64,000 bases of DNA from Mycolicibacterium sp. P1-18 (GTDB taxonomy: Bacteria > Actinomycetota > Actinomycetes > Mycobacteriales > Mycobacteriaceae). Positions 39,367 through 48,700 of the stretch are shown here, one piece after another. The stretch covers positions 62,001 through 126,000 of the forward strand of contig NZ_NPKR01000002.1 of assembly GCF_008329535.1 (NCBI RefSeq), given 5' to 3'. Position 1 is the first letter of the stretch, and every line of letters begins with the position of its first letter. The notes beneath the pieces are model-generated. The model was not told the origin of the DNA and did not search any database. It was given only the letters and a program-made list of their open reading frames with translations. The position numbers and the translations under genes are program-made.

Positions 39367-40486
39367 GACGGGAAGTCTGCCAGCCGTACCTGTGCCGCAC
39401 GCGGAGGCCGCGCTTCCCGGGCCGGCCCGGTTGAGGTTCACCAACGCCTCCAGCCGGGTGATGCTACGGCTGCTGCCGCACCTGCCCGATGCCGTCATGC
39501 GGCTCCTGCTGGGGCGTCGCACGATCACGGTCGACGGCAACACCCTGGACACGACGCTGCAGTTCATGCTTGCCGCGCAGCGTTCGGCGGGCATCAACGG
39601 TCTGGTGGCCAGCAGCGACGTCCTGGTCGCGCGGTCCCAGTTGCGCACGCTGTCGGCGATGATCGACGCCGGCATCGCCGTCGGCGTCCGGGACGATTCG
39701 ATTCCCGGACCGGCGGGGCCGCTCCCGGTGCGGCACTACACCCCGGTCGACGCGCCGACCGGTCGACCGGCGCCCCTGCTGGTCTTCTATCACGGCGGCG
39801 GCTTCGTCGTCGGCGACCTCGACACCCACGACGCCCTGTGCCGGTTGTTCTGCCGCGACGCCGGCGTCCACGTGATGGCGGTCGACTACCGGCTGGCCCC
39901 GGAGCACCCCGCACCCGCCGCGGTCGACGACTGCTACGCGGCCTACCGCTGGGCGCTGGACCACGCCGCCGAACTCGGCGCCGACCCGTCCCGGGTGGCC
40001 GTCGGCGGCGACAGCGCCGGCGGCAACCTCTCGGCGGTGGTGTCTCAACTGGCACGCAACGACGGGATCGCCCTGCCCGCGCTGCAGGTGCTGCTCTACC
40101 CGGCGACCGACTTCAGCAGCGACACCAGGTCGAAGACCCTGTTCGCGGACGGCTTCTTCCTCACCAAGGCGGACATGGACTGGTTCCGGGACAATTACGT
40201 GTCCGGGTCGACGCTGGACGCCGGCGACCCGCGCATCTCGCCGCTGCTGGCCGAGGACCTCTCCGGTCTGCCCCCGGCGATGGTGCTCACCGGGGGCTTC
40301 GACCCGCTGCGCGACGAGGGCAACCAGTACGCCGAGGCCCTCGCCGCGGCGGGTGTGCCCGTCGACCACCGGCAGTTCGGTCCGGTGGTGCACGCGTTCG
40401 CCAACTTCTTCCCGCTCGGGGGCGCCAGCGCCACCGCCACCGCTGAGGTGGTCTCCGCAGTTCGGGCGCACCTGAGCCGGGCCTGA
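39365..40486 (+). CDS. lipN: Hormone-sensitive-lipase-family carboxylesterase LipN
   Basis: The 373-residue esterase has the oxyanion motif VFYHGGGFVVGDLDTHDALC, the nucleophile motif GGDSAGGNLSAVV, the acid in GGFDPLRDEG and a His in PVVHAFANFF. It resembles M. tuberculosis LipN (376 residues), which hydrolyses short acyl esters. It is divergent from the aldo/keto reductase with overlapping start codons, so its promoter must be inside that gene. Confidence 0.92.
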   Translation: MTGSLPAVPVPHAEAALPGPARLRFTNASSRVMLRLLPHLPDAVMRLLLGRRTITVDGNTLDTTLQFMLAAQRSAGINGLVASSDVLVARSQLRTLSAMIDAGIAVGVRDDSIPGPAGPLPVRHYTPVDAPTGRPAPLLVFYHGGGFVVGDLDTHDALCRLFCRDAGVHVMAVDYRLAPEHPAPAAVDDCYAAYRWALDHAAELGADPSRVAVGGDSAGGNLSAVVSQLARNDGIALPALQVLLYPATDFSSDTRSKTLFADGFFLTKADMDWFRDNYVSGSTLDAGDPRISPLLAEDLSGLPPAMVLTGGFDPLRDEGNQYAEALAAAGVPVDHRQFGPVVHAFANFFPLGGASATATAEVVSAVRAHLSRA

Positions 40487-40508
40487 GGAAGCCGCCGCGC
40501 GCCGCCGG

Positions 40509-40520
40509 TACCCTAGGGCC
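40509..40520 (+). promoter_or_regulatory. -10 of leaderless promoter for the DsbA-like gene
   Basis: TACCCT (40509-40514) ends 6 bases before GTG 40521. No Shine-Dalgarno sequence is present. Confidence 0.5.
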
Positions 40521-41354
40521 GTGGCCACGAAACCCAAGAAGACCGCCAGCTACGACCTGAAGGCTGCGGACCGCAAGCGCAACGTGATGATTCAGGTCGG
40601 GCTCACCGCTGTCGTGATCATCTTCGCCGTGGCCCTGGTCGCCTACATCGTCACCTCCGGCAGCACCAAACCCGCAGGCGGCGAGGCGAAGTCGATCCGC
40701 GTGGCGACCAGCAACGTGATCACCAAGGAGGGCACCACCGAGCCCAAGGCCGTGGTGTCGCTCTACGAGGACTTCCTCTGCCCGGTGTGCGGAAACTTCG
40801 AGCAGACCTTCGGCCCGACGATCAGCAAGCTGATCGACAGCGGCGCGATCGCGACCGACTTCTACATGGTGGCGATCCTGGACCGCCCGGCCAACCAGAA
40901 CTACTCGTCGAGGGCCGGCGCGGCCGCCTACTGCGTGGCCGACGAGGACACCACCCCCGACAAGCAGGCCTTCCGCCGGTTCCACGCCGCGATGTACGCC
41001 CAGCAGCCCAGCGAGACGGGCACGTCGTTCCCCACCAACGCCCAGCTGATCGAGACCGCGCGTCAAGCCGGGGTCGTCGGCAAGGTGCCGGAGTGCATCA
41101 ACAACGGCCGCTACCTGGACATGGTGAAGGGCCTCGCGGCCGCGACCACCGTCACCGGCACGCCGACCGTGCGCATCAACGGCGAGGACTACAAGTTCTC
41201 GACCCCCGACGCGTTGGTGGCGAAGATCAAGGAGATCGTCGGCGACATCCCCGGCGCGACCCCCGCCCCCGCCACCCCGACGGCCACGGCCCCGGTCGCC
41301 GCGCCGCCGGCCCCCGCACCGACCGGGAGCCCGACCCCCACGACCACGCGATGA
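40521..41354 (+). CDS. Membrane-anchored DsbA-like thiol-disulfide oxidoreductase
   Basis: The 277-residue protein has a cytoplasmic N-terminus, one transmembrane helix (about residues 25-44) and an extracytoplasmic thioredoxin-fold domain with the redox motif CPVC (87-90) and the cis-Pro loop TGTPTVRING. A Pro/Ala/Thr-rich tail covers the last 35 residues. It is the orthologue of Rv2969c, a DsbA-like oxidase recharged by the VKOR encoded next, with which it overlaps by 4 bases. It introduces disulfides into exported proteins. Confidence 0.93.
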   Translation: MATKPKKTASYDLKAADRKRNVMIQVGLTAVVIIFAVALVAYIVTSGSTKPAGGEAKSIRVATSNVITKEGTTEPKAVVSLYEDFLCPVCGNFEQTFGPTISKLIDSGAIATDFYMVAILDRPANQNYSSRAGAAAYCVADEDTTPDKQAFRRFHAAMYAQQPSETGTSFPTNAQLIETARQAGVVGKVPECINNGRYLDMVKGLAAATTVTGTPTVRINGEDYKFSTPDALVAKIKEIVGDIPGATPAPATPTATAPVAAPPAPAPTGSPTPTTTR

Positions 41355-41980
41355 CCACGACCGCCGCGGACGAGACCGCCTCGGACCTGCCGGCCCGCTC
41401 GGGCGTCGGCACCCGGGTGCGGACGCCCAGCGCGGTCTGGGTGCTGATCGCCGGGATCGTCGGTCTCACCGCGGCCGTCACGCTGACGGTCGAGAAGGTC
41501 AAACTGCTGGAGAACCCCGCCTACGTGCCGTCGTGCAGCATCAACCCGGTGCTGTCGTGCGGCTCGGTGATGGTCACCCCGCAGGCGTCGGAATTCGGTT
41601 TCCCCAACTCGTTGCTCGGCATCGTGGCGTTCACCGTCGTGGTCGTCGCCGGCGTGCTGGCAGTGGCGAAGGTGGCGCTGCCGCAATGGTTCTGGAGTGG
41701 GCTCGCCGCCGGAACGCTGCTCGGCGTCGTCTTCGTGCACTGGCTGATCTATCAGAGCCTCTACGTCATCGGCGCGCTGTGCCCCTACTGCATGGTGGTG
41801 TGGACGATGACGATCCCGCTGCTGGCGGTGGTGTCCTCGATCGCGCTGCGGCCGTTGGCGGGCAACGGCTTTGCCCGCGCCGTGTATCAGTGGCGCTGGT
41901 CGCTCGTCGCGCTGTGGTTCACCGGGCTGATCCTGCTGATCCTGGTCCGCTTCTGGGCGTACTGGTCGACGCTGATCTAG
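41351..41980 (+). CDS. Vitamin K epoxide reductase (VKOR/DsbB-type)
   Basis: The 209-residue protein has about five membrane helices and the four conserved Cys of bacterial VKOR: Cys62 and Cys70 in the periplasmic loop and the CPYC active site Cys144/Cys147. It reoxidises the adjacent DsbA-like protein with menaquinone as electron acceptor. Orthologue of Rv2968c. ATGA overlap with the previous gene supports co-translation. Confidence 0.94.
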   Translation: MTTTAADETASDLPARSGVGTRVRTPSAVWVLIAGIVGLTAAVTLTVEKVKLLENPAYVPSCSINPVLSCGSVMVTPQASEFGFPNSLLGIVAFTVVVVAGVLAVAKVALPQWFWSGLAAGTLLGVVFVHWLIYQSLYVIGALCPYCMVVWTMTIPLLAVVSSIALRPLAGNGFARAVYQWRWSLVALWFTGLILLILVRFWAYWSTLI

Positions 41981-42003
41981 ACCGGGCCGGGTGACGGTCG
42001 CGT

Positions 42004-42016
42004 TAGGGTAGCCCGC
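42004..42016 (+). promoter_or_regulatory. -10 of leaderless pca promoter
   Basis: TAGGGT (42004-42009) ends 7 bases before GTG 42017. No Shine-Dalgarno sequence is present. Confidence 0.5.
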
Positions 42017-45000
42017 GTGATCTCCAAACTCCTGGTCGCCAACCGCGGTGAGATAGCCATCCGGGCGTTCCGAGCCGCCTACGAGATGAACATCGCCACG
42101 GTGGCGGTGTACGCCTACGAGGACCGCAACTCGGCGCACCGGTTGAAGGCCGACGAGTCCTATCAGATCGGCGAGCCCGGCCACCCCGTGCGGTCCTACC
42201 TCTCGATCGACGAGGTCATCCGCGTGGCCCGGCACTCCGGGGCCGACGCGGTCTACCCGGGCTACGGCTTCCTGTCGGAGAACCCGGAACTCGCCGCGGC
42301 GTGCGCCGAGGCGGGCATCACCTTCGTGGGGCCCGGTGCCCACGTCCTGGAGCTGACGGGAAACAAGTCGCGGGCGATCGCCGCGGCCCGGGAGGCGGGT
42401 CTGCCGGTGCTGGCGTCCTCGGCGCCGTCGGACTCGGTCGACGAGCTGGTCGCCGCGGCGGCCGGCATGGAGTTCCCGCTGTTCGTCAAGGCGGTGTCCG
42501 GTGGTGGTGGCCGCGGCATGCGGCGGGTCACCGATCCCGACGCGCTGGCCGAGTCGATCGAGGCCGCCAGCCGCGAGGCCGAGTCGGCGTTCGGGGACGG
42601 GAACGTCTACCTCGAGCAGGCGGTGCTCAACCCCCGTCACATCGAGGTGCAGATCCTGGCCGACGGCAAGGGCAACGTCATCCACCTCTTCGAGCGGGAC
42701 TGCAGCGTGCAGCGCCGCCACCAGAAGGTCATCGAGCTGGCGCCGGCGCCGAATCTGTCCGACGAGCTGAGGGCCACGATGTGCGCCGACGCGGTCGCCT
42801 TCGCCCGGCAGATCGGCTATTCGTGCGCCGGGACGGTGGAGTTCCTGCTCGACGAGCGCGGCAACCACGTGTTCATCGAGATGAATCCCCGCATCCAGGT
42901 CGAGCACACCGTCACCGAGGAGATCACCGACGTCGACCTGGTGGCCAGCCAGCTGCGGATTGCGGCGGGGGAGACGCTGGCCGATCTTCGGCTGAGTCAG
43001 GACTCGATCCAGATTCGCGGTGCGGCCATGCAGTGCCGCATCACCACCGAGGACCCGGCCAAGGGCTTCCGCCCCGACACCGGGCGCATCACCGGCTACC
43101 GGTCCCCGGGCGGGGCGGGCATCCGGCTCGACGGCGGCACGACTCTGGGCGCGGAGATCGGCGCGCACTTCGACTCGATGCTGGTGAAGCTGACGTGCCG
43201 CGGCCGGGACTTCTCCACCGCGGTGGCGCGGGCGCGACGGGCGTTGGCGGAGTTCCGGATTCGCGGGGTGTCGACCAACATTCCGTTCCTGCTGTCGGTG
43301 GTCGACGATCCGGACTTCCGGGCCGGGCGGGTCACGACGTCGTTCATCGACGAACGGCCCCAGTTGCTGACCGGGCACGCCTCGGCCGACCGCGGCACGA
43401 AGATCATCAACTACCTCGCCGAGGTGACGGTCAACTCGCCCTACGGCGACCGCGACCGGGTCTACCCGCAGGACAAGCTGCCCGAGGTCGATCTGGAGGC
43501 ACCACCGGCGACGGGCAGCAAGCAGCGGTTGGTGCAACTGGGCCCCGAGGGCTTCGCGGCGTGGCTGCGCGACTCGCCCGCGGTGGGCGTCACCGACACC
43601 ACCTTCCGCGATGCCCATCAGTCGCTGCTCGCCACCCGGGTGCGCACCTCGGGTCTGCTGGCGGTGGCGCCGTACGTCGCGCGGCTGACCCCGGAACTGC
43701 TGTCGCTGGAGTGCTGGGGCGGGGCGACCTACGACGTCGCCCTGAGGTTTCTGAAGGAAGACCCGTGGGAGCGGCTCGCGGCGCTGCGGGAGGTGGTGCC
43801 CAACATCTGCCTGCAGATGCTGCTGCGGGGTCGAAACACCGTCGGCTACACGCCGTACCCGGAGACCGTGACCGCGGCGTTCGTCCAGGAGGCGACGGCC
43901 ACCGGCATCGACATCTACCGAATCTTCGACGCGCTCAACAACGTCGACTCGATGCGCCCGGCGATCGACGCCGTCCGGGAGACGGGCACGGCGGTCGCCG
44001 AGGTGGCGCTGTGTTACGCCGGTGACCTGTCCGACCCCGGCGAGACGCTCTACACGCTGGACTACTACCTGCGCCTCGCCGAGGAGATCGTCGAGGCGGG
44101 TGCGCACGTGCTGGCCATCAAGGACATGGCCGGCCTGTTGCGGGCCCCCGCGGCGACCACTCTGGTCTCGGCGCTGCGCAGCCGGTTCGACCTGCCGGTG
44201 CACGTGCACACCCACGACACCCCCGGCGGCCAGTTGGCGACCTACACCGCGGCGTGGCAGGCGGGTGCCAGCGCGGTCGACGGCGCGGCGGCGCCGTTGG
44301 CGGGCACCACCAGTCAGCCTGCGCTGTCCTCGATCGTCGCCGCGGCGATGCACACCCCGTACGACACGGGACTGTCGCTGCGCAACGTATGCGATCTGGA
44401 GCCGTACTGGGAGGCGCTGCGAAAGGTGTACGGGCCGTTCGAGAGTGGGTTGCCCGCGCCGACGGGGCGGGTGTACAGCCACGAGATTCCGGGCGGTCAG
44501 CTGTCCAATCTGCGTCAGCAGGCGAATGCGTTGGGGTTGGGCAACCGGTTCGAGGACGTCGAAGACGCCTATGCCGGGGCCGACCGGGTGCTCGGTCATC
44601 TGGTGAAGGTGACGCCGTCGTCGAAGGTGGTGGGCGACCTGGCGCTGGCACTGGTCGGCGCGGGCGCCACGGCCGACGAATTCGCCGCCGACCCAGAACG
44701 ATTCGACATCCCCGACTCGGTGATCGGATTCCTGCGCGGCGAGCTCGGAGACCCGCCCGGCGGCTGGCCGGAACCGTTGCGCACCAAGGCGTTGGCGGGC
44801 CGGTCGCCGGCCAAGCCGGCCGCCGAACTCAGCGCCGAGGACGAGGCCCTGCTGGCCGAGCCCGGTGCCGTCCGACAGCGGACGCTGAACCGGCTGCTGT
44901 TCCCCGGCCCGACACGGGAATTCGAGGAGCACCGCGAGGTCTACGGCGACACGTCGCGATTGAGCGCCAACCAGTTCTTCTACGGTCTGCGCTACGGCGA

Positions 45001-45397
45001 CGAGCACCGCATCCAGATCGACCGCGGCGTCGACCTCATCATCGGGCTGGAGGCCATCTCCGAGCCCGACGAGCGGGGGATGCGCACGGTGATGTGCATC
45101 CTGAACGGGCAACTGCGTCCGGTCGTGGTGCGCGACGAGAGCATCGCGGACACCGTGCCCGCGGCCGAGAAGGCCGACCGGACCAACGCCGACCACGTCG
45201 CGGCGCCGTTCGCCGGGGTGGTGACCGTCACCGTCGAGGCCGGTGCCACGGTCGAGGCGGGGGAGACGATCGCCACCATCGAGGCCATGAAGATGGAGGC
45301 GGCGATCACCGCCCCCAAGGCCGGCACCGTCGACCGCGTGGCGGTCTCGGCCACGGCGCAGGTCGAGGGTGGCGATCTCCTCGCGGTGATTTCCTGA
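42017..45397 (+). CDS. pca: Pyruvate carboxylase
   Basis: The enzyme carboxylates pyruvate to oxaloacetate (anaplerosis). The 1126-residue single chain has biotin carboxylase (residues about 1-450, ATP-grasp loop [13 protein letters not shown]), the carboxyltransferase barrel (about 520-820, [15 protein letters not shown] with metal ligands), the PC tetramerisation region and the biotinyl domain with AMKMEA, biotinyl-Lys1092. Length agrees with the tuberculosis enzyme (1127). The rsmD start overlaps its stop. Confidence 0.97.
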   Translation: MISKLLVANRGEIAIRAFRAAYEMNIATVAVYAYEDRNSAHRLKADESYQIGEPGHPVRSYLSIDEVIRVARHSGADAVYPGYGFLSENPELAAACAEAGITFVGPGAHVLELTGNKSRAIAAAREAGLPVLASSAPSDSVDELVAAAAGMEFPLFVKAVSGGGGRGMRRVTDPDALAESIEAASREAESAFGDGNVYLEQAVLNPRHIEVQILADGKGNVIHLFERDCSVQRRHQKVIELAPAPNLSDELRATMCADAVAFARQIGYSCAGTVEFLLDERGNHVFIEMNPRIQVEHTVTEEITDVDLVASQLRIAAGETLADLRLSQDSIQIRGAAMQCRITTEDPAKGFRPDTGRITGYRSPGGAGIRLDGGTTLGAEIGAHFDSMLVKLTCRGRDFSTAVARARRALAEFRIRGVSTNIPFLLSVVDDPDFRAGRVTTSFIDERPQLLTGHASADRGTKIINYLAEVTVNSPYGDRDRVYPQDKLPEVDLEAPPATGSKQRLVQLGPEGFAAWLRDSPAVGVTDTTFRDAHQSLLATRVRTSGLLAVAPYVARLTPELLSLECWGGATYDVALRFLKEDPWERLAALREVVPNICLQMLLRGRNTVGYTPYPETVTAAFVQEATATGIDIYRIFDALNNVDSMRPAIDAVRETGTAVAEVALCYAGDLSDPGETLYTLDYYLRLAEEIVEAGAHVLAIKDMAGLLRAPAATTLVSALRSRFDLPVHVHTHDTPGGQLATYTAAWQAGASAVDGAAAPLAGTTSQPALSSIVAAAMHTPYDTGLSLRNVCDLEPYWEALRKVYGPFESGLPAPTGRVYSHEIPGGQLSNLRQQANALGLGNRFEDVEDAYAGADRVLGHLVKVTPSSKVVGDLALALVGAGATADEFAADPERFDIPDSVIGFLRGELGDPPGGWPEPLRTKALAGRSPAKPAAELSAEDEALLAEPGAVRQRTLNRLLFPGPTREFEEHREVYGDTSRLSANQFFYGLRYGDEHRIQIDRGVDLIIGLEAISEPDERGMRTVMCILNGQLRPVVVRDESIADTVPAAEKADRTNADHVAAPFAGVVTVTVEAGATVEAGETIATIEAMKMEAAITAPKAGTVDRVAVSATAQVEGGDLLAVIS

Positions 45398-45960
45398 CGA
45401 GGATCATCGGGGGCCGGTTCGGGGGCCGTCGCCTCGCGGTGCCGCAGGGCCGGTCCGGCACGGGTACCCGCCCCACCACCGACCGGGTCCGTGAATCGCT
45501 GTTCAACGTCCTGGTCGCCCGGCTGGACTTCGACGGCTGCGCGGTGCTGGACCTGTACGCAGGCTCGGGAGCGCTTGGGCTGGAAGCGCTTTCGCGGGGG
45601 GCCGACTCTGCGGTCTTCGTCGAGGCCGACCGGCGCGCGGCGGCCGTCATCTCCGAGAACGTGGCGGCGCTCGGCGCGACGGGCGCGAGGGTGCGGTGCG
45701 GCACCGTCGCCTCGGTGCTGGCGACGCGCACCGACCGCCCGGTGGACCTGGTGTTCGCCGACCCGCCGTACGAGGTGTCCTCGGCCGACGTGGCGGACGT
45801 CCTCGCCGCGCTGGTGGACGGTGGCTGGGTGGCGTCCGGCGCCGTCGCGGTCGTCGAACGCCCGGCGTCCGCGCCCCCGCTGGCGTGGCCCACCGGATGG
45901 ACGGTGGGCCGCGACCGCCGCTACGGAGACACCCGCCTGGAGTTCGGGGCGATCGCGTAG
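45394..45960 (+). CDS. rsmD: 16S rRNA (guanine-966-N2) methyltransferase, CTG start
   Basis: The 188-residue protein has the conserved N-terminus [13 protein letters not shown], the [13 protein letters not shown] segment, SAM motif [19 protein letters not shown] and catalytic ADPPYEV. Homologues start M-TRIIGG; here the matching codon is CTG 45394, which overlaps the pca TGA (CTGA) in the way ATGA does elsewhere in this window. The first standard start, GTG 45439, would remove 15 residues including the conserved RIIGG. The frame open upstream is pca antisense frame noise. Confidence 0.88.
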   Translation: MTRIIGGRFGGRRLAVPQGRSGTGTRPTTDRVRESLFNVLVARLDFDGCAVLDLYAGSGALGLEALSRGADSAVFVEADRRAAAVISENVAALGATGARVRCGTVASVLATRTDRPVDLVFADPPYEVSSADVADVLAALVDGGWVASGAVAVVERPASAPPLAWPTGWTVGRDRRYGDTRLEFGAIA

Positions 45961-45971
45961 CGTCGTCGGAC
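45958..45971 (+). promoter_or_regulatory. -10 of leaderless coaD promoter
   Basis: TAGCGT (45958-45963) overlaps the rsmD stop and ends 8 bases before ATG 45972. No Shine-Dalgarno sequence is present. Confidence 0.4.
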
Positions 45972-46451
45972 ATGACTGGCGCCATTTGCCCGGGCTCGTT
46001 CGATCCCGTCACCCTCGGTCACGTCGATGTCTTCGAGCGGGCCTCGGCGCAGTTCGACGAGATCGTCGTCGCCGTGCTGGTCAACCCCAAGAAGTCGGGC
46101 ATGTTCACCACCGACGAGCGCATCGCACTGATTCAGGAGTCGACCGCGCACCTGCCCAACGTGCGGGTCGAGAGTGGCACCGGGCTGGTGGTGGACTTCG
46201 CGACGTCCCGGGGCATGTCGGCGATCGTCAAGGGGCTGCGGTCGGGCACCGACTTCGAATACGAGTTGCAGATGGCGCAGATGAACAAGCACGTGGCCGG
46301 CGTCGACACGTTCTTCGTGGCCACCAACCCGCGGTACTCGTTCGTCTCGTCGTCACTGGCCAAGGAGGTCGCCCAGCTCGGCGGCGACGTCTCCGAGCTG
46401 CTGCCCGAACCGGTCAACGCGGCCCTGCGGTCCAAGCTCACCGCCCGCTGA
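45972..46451 (+). CDS. coaD: Phosphopantetheine adenylyltransferase
   Basis: CoaD transfers AMP from ATP to 4'-phosphopantetheine, the fourth CoA step. The 159-residue protein has the T/HxGH motif [13 protein letters not shown] (His17) and the FVSSSLAKE segment (ISSTxxR-like). Length is typical. After it comes a 124-base gap and then sepIVA. Confidence 0.96.
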   Translation: MTGAICPGSFDPVTLGHVDVFERASAQFDEIVVAVLVNPKKSGMFTTDERIALIQESTAHLPNVRVESGTGLVVDFATSRGMSAIVKGLRSGTDFEYELQMAQMNKHVAGVDTFFVATNPRYSFVSSSLAKEVAQLGGDVSELLPEPVNAALRSKLTAR

Positions 46452-46518
46452 CCCTCGCCCCCGCGGGGGGCGTGGCGTGGTGGGCGAATGCGCGACTCAC
46501 CGGCGTGGCCTCCCCAGT

Positions 46519-46548
46519 CACACGAGTAACACCAGGCACACTGGTAAC
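46519..46548. repeat. Direct repeats and palindrome upstream of sepIVA
   Basis: CACACGAGTAAC (46519-46530) and CACACTGGTAAC (46537-46548) are 12-mers of 18-base period matching at 10 of 12 bases. ACCAG-GCACA-CTGGT (46531-46545) is a perfect inverted repeat between them. This could be an operator for sepIVA. Confidence 0.4.
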
Positions 46549-46575
46549 GACCAACTAGGCCGGGAGGGTGTTGCC

Positions 46576-47313
46576 GTGTACCGAGTATTCGAGGCGCTTG
46601 ACGAGCTCGGAGCCATCGTCGAGGAAGCCCGCGGTGTGCCGATGACGGCCGGCTGCATGGTTCCCCGAGGCGACGTGCTCGAACTGCTGGACGACATCAA
46701 GGACGCCATCCCCGGCGAACTCGACGACGCCCAGGACGTGCTCGACGCCCGCGACGGCATGCTGCGCGACGCGAAGGCCCACGCCGACTCGATGGTGTCC
46801 ACCGCGACCGCCGAGGCCGACTCGCTGCTCAACCACTCCCGCGGCGAGGCCGACCGCATCCTCGCCGACGCCAAGGCCCAGGCCGACCGCATGGTCGCCG
46901 AGGCTCGGCAGCACAGCGAGCGCATGGTCGGCGAGGCGCGCGAGGAAGCCACCCGCATCATGTCGACCGCCAAGCGCGAGTACGAGGCCAGCACCGGTCG
47001 GGCCAAGGCCGAAGCCGACCGCCTGATCGAGAACGGCAACCTCTCCTACGAGAAGGCCGTCCAAGAGGGCATCAAGGAACAGCAGCGGCTGGTGTCGCAG
47101 ACCGAGATCGTGCAGACCGCGACCTCGGAGGCCACCCGCCTCATCGACACCGCCCACGCCGAGGCCGACCGCCTGCGCGGCGAGTGCGACATCTACGTGG
47201 ACAGCAAGCTCGCCGAGTTCGAGGACTACCTCAACGGCACGCTGCGCTCGGTCGGACGGGGACGCCACCAACTGCGGACCGCCGCGGGCACGCACGACTA
47301 CGCCCAGCGGTAG
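46576..47313 (+). CDS. sepIVA: Septum/elongation regulator SepIVA (DivIVA-domain coiled coil)
   Basis: The 245-residue protein has a short DivIVA-like N-terminus (YRVFEALDELGAIVEEARGVPM), then a long heptad-rich coiled coil (about residues 40-215) of repeated A-EADR/A-A-ADRM units. SepIVA (Rv2927c) affects septation and polar growth in mycobacteria. GTG 46576 follows GGGAGGG. In M. tuberculosis a large PDIM locus separates it from coaD; here they adjoin. Confidence 0.93.
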   Translation: MYRVFEALDELGAIVEEARGVPMTAGCMVPRGDVLELLDDIKDAIPGELDDAQDVLDARDGMLRDAKAHADSMVSTATAEADSLLNHSRGEADRILADAKAQADRMVAEARQHSERMVGEAREEATRIMSTAKREYEASTGRAKAEADRLIENGNLSYEKAVQEGIKEQQRLVSQTEIVQTATSEATRLIDTAHAEADRLRGECDIYVDSKLAEFEDYLNGTLRSVGRGRHQLRTAAGTHDYAQR

Positions 47314-47363
47314 ACGCCCGAGCGGCCCCCCGCTCGGATTCGGGCCGCGTGGGACCGTCGCCG

Positions 47364-47375
47364 TAGGATTGACGA
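47364..47375 (+). promoter_or_regulatory. -10 of leaderless promoter for DUF177 gene
   Basis: TAGGAT (47364-47369) ends 6 bases before ATG 47376. No Shine-Dalgarno sequence is present. Confidence 0.5.
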
Positions 47376-47990
47376 ATGGCCGGATCCAAGCGTGGTGCCC
47401 GTGACCGCACGAGAGGCGGCCACAAATCGCCCTTCGTGCTCGACGTCTCGCGGCTGGGCATGCGGCCCGGTTCGATGATCACCTACTCCGAGACCGTGCC
47501 CGCGCCGTCGCGGATCGGCATCGAGCTGATCGCCATCCCCGAGGGTGCTCCGGTGACCCTCGACCTGCGCCTCGAGTCGGTGTCCGAGGGCGTCCTCGTC
47601 AGCGGCCCGGTGACGGCGCCGACGAGCGGTGAGTGCGCCCGCTGCCTCACCCCGGTGACGGGTGACGTCGAGATCTACCTGACCGAGCTGTTCGCCTATC
47701 CCGACAGCGCCACGGAGGCCACCACCGACGACGACGACGAGGTGGGACGCGTCGTCGACGACACCGTCGACGTCGAGCAGGCCATCATCGACGCCGTGGG
47801 AATGCAGCTGCCGTTCTCGCCGGTGTGCCGGGACGACTGCCCCGGCCTGTGCCCGGAGTGCGGAGTTCCGTTGGCGGAGTTCGAGAACGACGCGGAGCCG
47901 CACCGCCACGACGTCATCGATCCGAGGTGGGCCAAGCTCGCGGCGATGAAGACCGTCGAGGAGGATCCGGCCGCTGGGGATCGCGAGTGA
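47376..47990 (+). CDS. DUF177 (YceD-like) protein, zinc-ribbon type
   Basis: The 204-residue protein matches the YceD/DUF177 family, whose members sit next to rpmF or rnc. It has a Cys pair CARCL near residue 89 and a CRDDCPGLCPECG cluster near 150, a probable zinc site. A very basic N-terminus (MAGSKRGARDRTRGG) may bind RNA. Related plant and bacterial proteins affect 23S rRNA accumulation. It overlaps rnc by 4 bases, in keeping with an RNA role. Confidence 0.88.
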   Translation: MAGSKRGARDRTRGGHKSPFVLDVSRLGMRPGSMITYSETVPAPSRIGIELIAIPEGAPVTLDLRLESVSEGVLVSGPVTAPTSGECARCLTPVTGDVEIYLTELFAYPDSATEATTDDDDEVGRVVDDTVDVEQAIIDAVGMQLPFSPVCRDDCPGLCPECGVPLAEFENDAEPHRHDVIDPRWAKLAAMKTVEEDPAAGDRE

Positions 47991-48700
47991 CGGTCGACCG
48001 GACACCACTGCTCGAAGCGCTCGGCGTCGACCTCCCCGACGAACTGCTGACCCTCGCTCTGACGCACCGCAGCTACGCCTACGAGGCGGGCGGCCTGCCC
48101 ACCAACGAGCGCCTCGAATTCCTCGGCGACGCCGTGCTCGGACTGGTCGTCACCGCCGAGATCTTCACCAAGTACCCCGACCGCAGCGAGGGCGAACTGG
48201 CCAAGCTGAAGTCCGCCGTGGTCAACACCCAGGCGCTGGCGGGGATCGCCAGGACGCTGACCCCCGACGGCCTCGGCGCCTACCTGCTGCTCGGTCGCGG
48301 CGAGGTCGGCAGCGGCGGCGCCCACAAGGCCAACTTGCTCGCCGACGCGGTGGAGTCCCTGCTGGGCGCGACCTACGTCCAGCACGGTCACGAGGTGGCC
48401 CGCGACGTCGTCATCCGGCTGTTCTCCGAGGTGCTGGAAGCCGCGGCGAATCTGGGTGCGGGTCTGGACTGGAAGACGAGCCTGCAGGAGTTGGCGGCGG
48501 TCCGCAGGCTGGGCGTCCCGGCCTACGTGGTGTCGTCGACGGGCCCGGAGCACGACAAGCACTTCACCGCACGGGCCGTCGTCGGCGAGGACGACTTCGG
48601 CCACGGCCAGGGCCGCACCAAGAAGGAGGCCGAGCAGCAGGCGGCCGCCGCGGCCTACAAGGCGATCGAGGCGCTGGGCACCGAAGCTCGGGATGCCTGA
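47987..48700 (+). CDS. rnc: Ribonuclease III
   Basis: Rnc cleaves double-stranded RNA, including rRNA precursors. The 237-residue protein has the signature [13 protein letters not shown] (catalytic Glu41/Asp48 region), the second acidic site [12 protein letters not shown], and a C-terminal dsRBD (KTSLQELAA...[21 protein letters not shown]). GTG 47987 overlaps the DUF177 stop. The 3' end overlaps fpg by 8 bases. Confidence 0.96.
   Translation: MTVDRTPLLEALGVDLPDELLTLALTHRSYAYEAGGLPTNERLEFLGDAVLGLVVTAEIFTKYPDRSEGELAKLKSAVVNTQALAGIARTLTPDGLGAYLLLGRGEVGSGGAHKANLLADAVESLLGATYVQHGHEVARDVVIRLFSEVLEAAANLGAGLDWKTSLQELAAVRRLGVPAYVVSSTGPEHDKHFTARAVVGEDDFGHGQGRTKKEAEQQAAAAAYKAIEALGTEARDA

Noticed and set aside
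41189-45196. A 1335-codon open frame on the minus strand opposite pca
   Set aside because: High-GC third positions keep the antisense frame open; the composition is Arg/His/Gln/Val-rich without any recognisable domain, and pca is a clear gene.
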